64,000 nucleotides of DNA. Origin: Gymnorhina tibicen (Eukaryota; Chordata; Aves; Passeriformes; Artamidae). Each line of letters begins with the position of its first letter. The stretch's first letter is position 1. Made by a program: the position numbers and the translations under genes. The notes under the pieces are model-generated. The model was not told the DNA's origin and searched no databases. It worked only from the letters and a program-made list of their open reading frames with translations. Below, piece by piece: positions 1 through 9,900 of the stretch. Where the stretch lies: assembly GCA_013399875.1 (NCBI GenBank), contig VXAZ01002369.1:765459-829458 (forward strand), written 5' to 3'.

Positions 1-753
1 ATTACAAAATGTTTTGCAGCTGAATCCTGCATTTTCTGCCTGCCAAAATAAATCGTAAGGGCTGCTTTCTGTACCTGTGTAGGAATTAATCTGCCCTAGT
101 GTAAGCACCTTAAAAAGTTATGCGAGCTGGCCATTGTCCCCCACCTCCCAAACAGCTATTTTGGATAGAAGAATTACCCCCTAGAGGGGTTTATTTCTTT
201 CAGTTGACTATGGAGGGCACCGAGGGTGACTAGTTCACCTATAAATGTCTAAACTGGAGATGTCAGAAGCCAGGCAGGATTGATTCCACCCATCAAGTAA
301 AAATGATTTCTTACTTTGTGCTTGAACTTGAAGGATGGTAGTTTTTACAGCTGAAAAGTGACAGATTTCACAGCTGAATTGAAAGATGATTAAGGATTAT
401 TAAGCTTTTCAGCTGTTATATTAAATAGTTGTGAATCATTAGTTGCTACTGAACTTGCGATTTAATATGTAGATAAAATTAGTCATTCAAGTGAATTCAG
501 GCATATTTCTCTATATAGCTGTCTTTTTGTTTGATTGTGCTACCATAAATCTCATCCTGAATCTACTTGTGAATAAAAATCAAGTCCCTCCAGCTCTGTG
601 CTGCGTGGCCCCACAGTGAGGTTTGAGTTCACACTCCTCGAAATACCCCTTTTGTACGGTGCTTTCATATGTGCAACAGAACCGAGCACTTAAACAAAGG
701 CTAACAGAGTTTGAGTCATGCAGCCTCTCTCAAGTATGTAATGTATCTTCCAG
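1..753 (+). other. TOP2B: TOP2B intron (partial, upstream of first visible exon)
   Basis: AT-rich intronic sequence. No exon with plausible splice sites and Top2 similarity is seen. It ends in the acceptor TATCTTCCAG at 744-753. A near-palindrome GGTGACTAGTTCACC occurs at 225-239; nothing else was recognised. Confidence 0.75.
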
Positions 754-949
754 GTGCTGTTTGACCACATGGGGTGTCTGAAGAAGTACGAAACAGTGCA
801 GGACATCTTGAAGGAGTTCTTTGACCTGCGGTTGCATTATTACAGCTTGCGCAAGGAGTGGCTCGTGGGAATGCTGGGTGCAGAGTCCACCAAGCTGAAC
901 AACCAAGCTCGTTTCATCCTGGAGAAGATACAAGGAAAAATTACCATTG
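754..949 (+). CDS. TOP2B: TOP2B exon 1 of 13 visible: C-gate region
   Basis: Starts VLFDHMGCLKKYETVQDI directly after a TATCTTCCAG acceptor and ends ...KITI plus one base before the donor GTGAAT. It encodes part of the C-terminal breakage-reunion core, including LRKEWLVGMLGAES and KLNNQARFILEKI. The GTG here is an internal valine codon, not a start. 196 nt; ends in phase 1, completed to Glu by the next exon. Confidence 0.97.
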
Positions 950-3900
950 GTGAATAAATAGAAGTTAGAATTGTTAACAGTGGGGGAAGATCTGGAAATT
1001 ATTTAAGTATAGCAGAATATACTTGCAATGCAAGGCATTTGCTTTCATGACACTGATTTTCCTTTTTCTTTTTTTTTCTCCCCTCTTCTTTGTGTGTGTC
1101 TTGTAGAGAACAGATCAAAAAGAGATTTGATTCAGATGTTGGTTCAGAGAGGTTATGAATCTGATCCAGTAAAAGCCTGGAAAGAAGCACAGGAAAAGGT
1201 AATAATCTAGATATAGTTGATATTGTTACTGTTATAAATGATATTGCTTGTATTCTAGTGGTCTAACTTAATTTATAACACACATAGCCCTTTAAAAACG
1301 TTTTTCATTACTCCTTATTGGCTTCCATTTAAAAAAAGCCATTAAACTGACACAAAAAAGAAGTCATGTAACATTGGTATTGTATATGGATAGTTCTTGG
1401 AAGGAAACTAGATAATACAAGTCTGAAAAATAAGATTGCAGAGGACTGAATTTCTTAATGTACCCAAATCAAAACTGGCAGCTTGATTTCTGACTGGTTG
1501 ATACAGAAAGGGCTGCATCAGTTACCCTCACATGCAACTAACTACTAAATGTAATTATTTCTATGTGACTTACTAATTGTTTTTCTGTAAAGAAACATGG
1601 ATATTATAAAGCTATGACTTTTAAATTTATTTTAGTAAATTTGACCGTAACCTTGACCTATATTTATTTCTGCTTTTTAAAAACCAAGGAGTTTTTATTG
1701 TTCCAAAAGAGAGATGAGACGAGTTTAATTTCAAAATTACATCCCCATTACTGTGGGCACATGGAACTACTTTGAAAAGCAGCTTTGAATTTCTGTCAGC
1801 CATCCCTTTTCTGTGTCTTTGCCACCGCTCTAGCTATTTGTTTTCATTTCACATTTGTTTTGTATTTTTAGTACTGTATTTTAACTCTATGGAATGATTT
1901 CTATTTTATGACAAGACTGTTATTTAGAGAAATTTTGATCTACTTTCAAACCTCAGTTTGTACATTTGGGGCTTTGATACCAGCTCTTATCCAAAGGACT
2001 GTGCTCATTTTGTAAAGGAACAGATATCCCTGACTATCCAAAGGGCAAAGGTCTCGGCCCTGTGAGACAAGTGGGACAGCACCAATATCTGCAGCCAGCA
2101 GCATACAAGGCTCTAGCACAGGTTCAATTTGTTTTCTTAAATCAAATGATTAAATAATCCAGCTCTAGAAGGTCACAGGAACACGGCCTTTTAGAAAGGT
2201 CCAGAAAACGTTCAGGCTATTGAATCTGTGAGGGCACATCTTACTGGTCTGTGATGGTGCTTTGGAGCAGTGTTACAGCTCATGCACAGAGCTAAGATCA
2301 CTAATGCTTGTACTGGTGGATGTTTCACCTCAGGCAGCAGAAGAGGAGGACTCTCAGAATGCAAATGATGATGCTTCCTCTGCTTCTGGTGCAACCTCTG
2401 GCCCTGACTTCAACTACATCTTGAACATGTCCCTGTGGTCACTCACAAAAGAGAAAGTGGAAGAGCTGATTAAGCAGAGAGATTCCAAGGTTGGTACACC
2501 ATGGAAGGCTTGTTCTGAAATGACCCAGTCATTGCTGATGTGCCTGTTGGGAATGTTCAGCCTTCCGTGGCATTTGCTTTAGTTGTAACTTACATTCTCT
2601 GTGCTACTTTCATGTTTTAGGAGAGAGAACTAAATGACCTTAAAAGGAAATCTCCTTCAGATCTCTGGAAAGAAGATCTGGCGGCCTTTGTGGAAGAGCT
2701 TGAAGTATGTTTTACTTTGCGTATATTTCTAAAATGTGAAATTCACATTAATTTAATTAAAAGCACTAACTAATAAAAATAATTAAAATTTAAGAAAAAG
2801 TAAAAAATACCACATTTTGAATCAAAAGCAGATACATCTAACAATATAATGGTAACTGGGAAATCAATATTGGATATCTGTGGTCCTGGTAGTGTTTCCC
2901 AGGGATTGTCTCTTGCATCTATCCAGTTCAATGTTTTTTCCAAGTCAGTGATGTTAAAAGAAAAATAACCAGGAGAAAGTTAGTTTTCAGATGACACAAA
3001 AACCTGAGAGCAGTAACTGGTAATGGTAGTAATTACAGTAGTTCTACGTGATCTAATTTTTTGTGAGGCACAAGGTATTACCAAATTCAAAGCTGTACAT
3101 CCAGGAATGAAGTGTGTAGACCATAAATACTATATGAGGGGCCCTTAGTTTGCCTCATCAGTAATTCTGGAAAAAAGATGAAGTCCTATTGGTGAATAAC
3201 TGCTGGACCTCAGTTTTCCATGTTGTCTGAAAAGGGCTGGTGCAGTCTTTTGAAGTGACACACTTCAAAACTAAACGAAATGTTTCAGTTAAATGCTTAA
3301 ATAATGGAAATTTGCAGTAGTGCCAGACATGTACTTGAGAAATAGCAACTCAATAGAAGAAAGATTTTTGAGTATAACCGTGTCCAAAAGTTGGTATTTA
3401 TTTTTCTTGAATAAAAGAGTAGTTTTTAACCCTACAGGGTAATGAATTTACCAAGATTAAGTGGTCAGTGTTCCAGAACTGAAAAGTGTGTTCCAATTCA
3501 AGAGAGAATTAAGGGGAGACTTATGCTCCATGTAAAAAGGAGTTGAATCTTAAATAATCATCACGTTCCACTTTGTCCTCATTAAAAAATAATGAGTTTC
3601 CCCCCTCCTGCCTCCCCTTGTTTGTTAGAAAGTAGAGGCACAGGAAAGAGAAGATGTTCTGGCTGGCATGGTTGGCAAACCAATAAAAGGCAAGGTTGGT
3701 AAACCCAAGATGAAGAAACTCCAGCTGGAAGAGACCATGCCATCACCATTTGGCAGAAGAATAGTTCCACAGATTACATCTGCCATGAAAGCTGATGCCA
3801 GCAGGAAGCTGCTGAAAAAGAAAAAGGTAAACCAAAATGACTGCTGCAATTAAATTATTTATTATTTAACTGCTGTATTGTTCTACTCTGGCAGCATAAA

Positions 3901-6900
3901 TCCAGATCTCCAGATGGTCACTGGGGCTGTATTTGTTCTGTTTTGCTGACCTAATGCATAAGAAATTTGTACTGGGTTTCTTTTACATTTGCAAGCCTCT
4001 CATGGCTGCTTCTTGTTCAGGTGTTTTTATTGAGGTAACTTCTTTCCAAGACTGTTCAACAAACGTCAGTATACCAGTCTACATTCCTTTACTGTCATCT
4101 ACAAAGCTATTCCAGTTCAATCTTGACATGTAAAGGTGTAATGTGTTTTATTTTGTAATTTTAGGGTGAATCTGATTCTCTAGCAATAAAAATGGAATTC
4201 GATGAAGAGTTTGGTGGTGTGCCAGCTGAGGGTGGTGGGGATGACTCACTGAATGCATCAGCTGCAGCAGCTAAAACCCCTAAACCTAAGAGAGAGAAGA
4301 AGGAGCCTGGTAAGACCCTTGCACAGCCATAGTTAACCTTAGTTGTGTACACTTACTGGGCATGAATTGCATTTTTGACACAGAGTGGGAAGGGAAATAC
4401 AAGACAATAATCACTATTTCATCTGATTTTCTTCCCTAAAATGAAATATTTGAAAGAACTCTGCTGGAATTTCTTTGTGTAAGCTGCTTTCCCTGGGGGT
4501 GGTGGATCTTACCTTTTCTACATTTGAATTTTTTTGGGGGGTCTAAATCTTCGAATTAGTGTATAGAAAAATAGATTATTTTTACATAATGAGGCTAATT
4601 CTGTGCAAACTGAAATGTCTAGTTTGTGTGATCTTTGACATTGAAGGACAGGGCACTCACCTTCAGCCCCTCACTCTGAGTAATGGTATAGATTGTAGAA
4701 CTTGATTAAATAAATGTATTTTTCTATTGACATATTCAGTCATTCTGACTTTCAGAAAGTTACGGGTGCTATGGCTTGGCAGACGACCAACATTCACTTT
4801 CCCATTTCCTCTGCTAGTGGGAATTTGTTATTGCTGTTCAAGAAATACATACTAACAGGCAGGCAGCAACAACAACAAAGAAAGTGGAGCAGAAGAGAAG
4901 GTTTAAGTGTGAGGGGGTTTATTTTTTCAAAAAAAAGGAAGAAAATGTGGTTGCGCAAATAATTACTCTGAGATAAGATCTGGTTTTAATTATTCAGGGG
5001 ATTATCCAAGCTGAATAGATGCACTGAGTACAGTTATGACTGACTTGTCTACGTGCAGCTCAAATCTCCCACAGCCAGCGTTGAGCCAGAGCAAATTAGC
5101 CCGGCTTGACCTGAGCTTGCCCTGCAATCGACTGACCACATGTTTACCCCCTGCAATAGGATATCCTCTGCTTCCCACGTTTGTTGTGTTTTCCCAATAG
5201 CTGTTTGCTGATCACGTTCCCTGAGTAACGGAAAACTGCGTGTTCTTTTTCTGGAAAACTCTGGCAACCTTTAAAGAAATGCAAGTGTGATGGCAAAGGA
5301 GATAAAACTTCAAATTAGAGACTTTTATGTTTTTCAGTCGTAAAACAAATTTCTTTGGCAGCAAGCGGTCAGGTTCTGTGTGAAATAATTTCATGTTAAA
5401 TCTTTCTTCGGGGAGGAGAAGAAAATTTACGACGCTTAAAGGAGAACTTTTTAAGAATAAAATTTATGCTAGATTGGTGCATCATAAACAGTTAGAAAAG
5501 ATGAAAGTATTTTTTACCCTGACTGTAGTAAATGCTTTTACTTTTGGCAGGTGCCAGGGTAAGAAGGACACCATCATCTACAAAATCCAGTGCAAAAAAA
5601 GTGAAGAAACGAAACCCATGGTCAGATGATGAATCCAAGTCTGAAAGTGATTTAGAAGAAAATGAGCCTGTGATTATTCCAAGAGACTCTCTGCTTAGGA
5701 GAGCTGCAGGTACCCAAGATTTTGAGAATTTTGTATGGTGACTGAAAGTTTAAACTACAAATCTACATTTTCCTTTGACCATAGCCTTCCTTTAGGATTT
5801 TATTTCCTACAGATAGCTTGCATTACATTTTCTTCACTGTGTGAAGAATACTCCTAATGTCAAGATCAGGAATTTAAGGGTCGATACGGAAGATTTTGTA
5901 ACTTAGATAAGAAATCTTTTCCCCTATTCTAAACACTAGAATAGAAATTACTCACAAAACTAGTGAATTACACAAGAAACAGACAAGATAGTATTATTAC
6001 AAACAAGAAAATTACTGTAATACAATTACACTGCCAAATAAGGCCTAAAAGGCAAGTGAAAAATTACCAAAAAAATTCTGAACACTCCATGAAAACCAAG
6101 ACTGAAAGTTGGGAAAATGTATAAGTATTCGATGGTTAAAAAACCCTCACAGAGTTTCTGGAAAATGAGGAAGAATGTTCAAATGGTGGATTCAAGAAAA
6201 CTTCAATTGTAAGTGAAGGATTCTCATTCCTTAAAAGTACTGGTGCACAATGTCTCCATAATGCCCTCAGCTGAAGGTGTCTGAGCAAGCCACAGGAGGT
6301 GTTGGGTGTTTGCTAACATCTAAATTATTCTTCATTCTTTTCAGCCCTTTATTCTTCCAGGCTGAAACAAATGTATTATCCACCACTCTTTTGTCTTGTG
6401 TACTCTGAGGCAGGGATTGTTCACTGACTTCCACTTTGATTTGTATTTGTATCTGCATTATTTAACATAAACAACTGTCCTGAAATGTGTACGTGTTTGA
6501 TTTTCTCAGCTGAGAGGCCCAAGTACACTTTTGACTTCTCAGAAGAAGAGGATGATGCTGATGATGATGATGATGCCAACAATAACAATGATTTGGATGA
6601 GCTCAAAGTGAAAGCCTCTCCAGTTACAAATGACAGAGAGGATGAGTTTGTTCCCTCAGACAGTTTAGAAAAAGATGAGTATGACTTCTCCCCAGCCAAA
6701 TCAAAGCCATCTCCAGAGTAAGTACCATAACTCATCAGGATTTCTTTATAAATAATTTTTTCAATGCAGAAGTGTGAACAAAACTGAGAAACATCAGCCT
6801 GCTAATACTCTACATGTACCATGAAAAATAAAATGTGGAGGAATTAAAGCGTATGTTATCTCAGCCTTGCAGGGCTGACCTATGCAGGGGTGACCCATGA

Positions 6901-9900
6901 CTTAAAGAAATAATAATATATAAAAGTAGTTACCATACACTGTCTGTAATATCATCTGTTAAACTACTTTTTTAAAGATTCTCTGTCTTCCGTCTTGTGC
7001 CAGTCTGGTAGAGAGAACTATTGAAAAATATGTAATTCTGTTCATTTTAAATGCCTGAAGTTCTTGACTGGATGTCAGTTTTAGGGGTTTGACTGCTGAA
7101 AGCAGATACAAAAATGCTGGAAATGTTGAAAGAGGATTTGAATCTTACATGGATATTATGATGTCCATGTACTTCAGCACGTGCTTAACGTAACTCATAT
7201 AATTCCTTTTTTTTCTTTTTGCTTGTAAGTAGAAAAACATCTCAAACCAAGAAAAATCAAGATTTTGGGAACATCTTCTCTTTTCCATCTTACTCTCAGA
7301 AGATGGATGATGGTGAGCTTGTTTTCACAGTTCTGTTTAATTTTTATAGCAACTATTAATGGAATATTTTGGGGAGTGGTACACACAAACTTCACACAGT
7401 AGTTACAGGAGAAGAATGTCCACATTTATAAAGGGGAAAAGTGCAGGAAGTTCTGATCTTTAGGGGAACAAAGCTTGTATCATAGGTAAGGAAGTCGCAG
7501 TAGATCTGTAGCTGCAGCATCACAAACAAACACTTACTTGAGATTAATTTTTCCTGTAATTCATACCAATGTAATTACTATATGCCGTGACTGAATCTTA
7601 TTCTAAACTTCCTCTGTGATTGTAGATACAACAAAATTGGACAGTGATGATGAGGATTCTGCTCCTGTTTTCTCATCGTCTTTTGCTCCAAAACAAACAG
7701 AGAAAATTCCCAGTAAAACAGTAGCTGCTAAAAAGGGTATGTATGGAATTGGCCTGTAAGCCAGTCCTTTTATTTAAAAGTCATCTTCTTCACCTCTGCA
7801 TTGTCTCTCTGGGCTTCAAAGTGGGATCTGCTTTCAGTTATTTTGAACTCCGTGAAATTCAGCAATAGGGTGTGAACTTTCTGCAGCTCCTTAATGATAT
7901 TAATGTGTTTCTTTTTACTGGCTACTTTGTAGTGTCAATACTTTCCATGTACAGAGGTGGTGTTCAGCCTTCATTTAGTGTAACTAATGGGATGGTTTTA
8001 GCTACAGAGAGTGGAGTAAAGTGGAGCATGACACCAGGAGGTGTGGAATATCCCTTGGGTCAGTGGGAGGCAGCTGTCCCAACTGTGTCCCCTCACAACT
8101 CCTTGTGCACCCCAGCCCCCTTGCTGGTGTGAGAAGCAGAAACTCTGTGTCAGCAGCAACAAAATATCCCTGTCTTGTCAACGCTGTCTCCAGCCCAAGT
8201 ACAAAACACAGTCCTGTACTACCTACTATGAAGAAAATGAACTCTGTCATTCAGAAGGCTATCACTTTTTCCTCTTGAAACAGAGGATGAGAGGCTCTCC
8301 TCAGACTGCAGAGGTGTAAGTTCTGTCAATTATTAGTCAGCTTTTAGAACTGGCATCTTGCAGCATTTTTTTTTTCCTGTGATACTGTGGCCTTTGTTTT
8401 TTAAAACTTCTTTTGACCAACTATATTAATTCTTCTGTAAAAAAAGGTACCTCAAGGAAATTGACAAGAAAGCAGCCAGTTACAGTAGTTAACTTACTCT
8501 CTTAAAAATGAGAAAAAAACTGTCTTGTGTTCTATATTAGGCAACAGTGAACTGCACCATCTTTTCACCCTTTCCCCCTCCCTATTTCTAATCTATTTCT
8601 TGATGCATTGTGTCTAATCTAATTTGTTAACAGCTCAAATCAGTGAAAGCCTGAATACTTCTCAAACACTTGCAGTTGTTGGTGGAGTTCTGTGGTATAG
8701 TAAATAAAGATTGTTTACAGGAATAGCTGATCTCTAATAGAGTAGTCTTTTATATTAAACTTCTGTACTGCAGCAAATGCAAGAGAGAACTCTGTATGCA
8801 GTAGCCAGGCATGAATGCAATTTAACATTCAGTCTTTCTCCCTCTCTGTTTTTTGAGGGTCTGGATATGGGAGTTGTCATTAGTCTAAACTGAAACCTTA
8901 AAATACAGCTGTGATCTGCTTCTGAGTTTCTGATTAACCTGTACACACACAAAATAGGTATAAACAGGCTCTTTTTCAAGCAAGAGTTAAATTTTTGCCT
9001 TCAGAGTAGCCTTAGGGACTGTCTCCCTCTCAGTGCATGGCAACATGACAAGTTGCTTTCACCAGTTTTCATCTCTTCTGCCCAGATCAGACACGACCAC
9101 AGTTTCATGATCACAATTGGGCAGTCCAGTGATAAGCCAGCAGGTTTAGTTCATTGGTGATCTGGTACCCTTTTCGTAGACTCTTTGATTCTAAGTCCAT
9201 CTTCGTGGACTTGGCAGCAGCCTCCTCAGAACCCATTTTCTGGTAATGTGATACTGCATCCTCTCACCCTCGCACTGGGAGTGCTGACTGTGTGTGGCTG
9301 AAACGATTGCTCCAGAGTTGTTTGATTTTCTGTGACTTCAGACTCTGATCAATTTGGGATGAAATCTCTTGACCTCTGGTGTTCACTTCGGAGGATTAAG
9401 AGAAAGCTGAACTTTTTCATGACTATTTGAGCTGTCTGTGGTTCTAGGGCTTTATAGTAAAGCCTAAGGGAAATCTGAAAAGCAGCCTTACTCTTGATGA
9501 CAAGCAGCTGCTCACCTTGAACTGCCCAGCTGCTGAGATTCTAGCAGTGAGATGTACTCTTTGCATCACCTGCAGGGCTGATACCATACCTGGACTTCCT
9601 ACCAAAAACTTCTTGAGAGCCCTGTGTACACTGATTGTGCTGCAGACTCTGTTTCCTGTCACGGTACCTAGTGGAGAGCTTGGCTGAGCTGAGTTGCTGT
9701 CAAGAAACCCTTCACACTTGTGCAGCCATTAGGGGTGTAATTTACGGTAGCAGATGAGAATCCCCCTGTATTTAGTGCAGAGGGAAGTGAGTGTTCTGGA
9801 CACTATTCCTTTAGCCACCAGATAACAACTAAGAGGTTTGCTGTCCCTTGGACTTGGTGTTCTGCAGGCAAACTGCACAGGCTCTGTTTCAAGTGGAGAA

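Noticed and set aside
754..756. GTG as a translation start
   Set aside because: It is the first codon of an internal TOP2B exon directly after a splice acceptor and reads as valine.
7195..7425. 76-codon minus-strand frame over a TOP2B exon
   Set aside because: Shadow of the TOP2B exon at 7233-7312 and its flanking intron.
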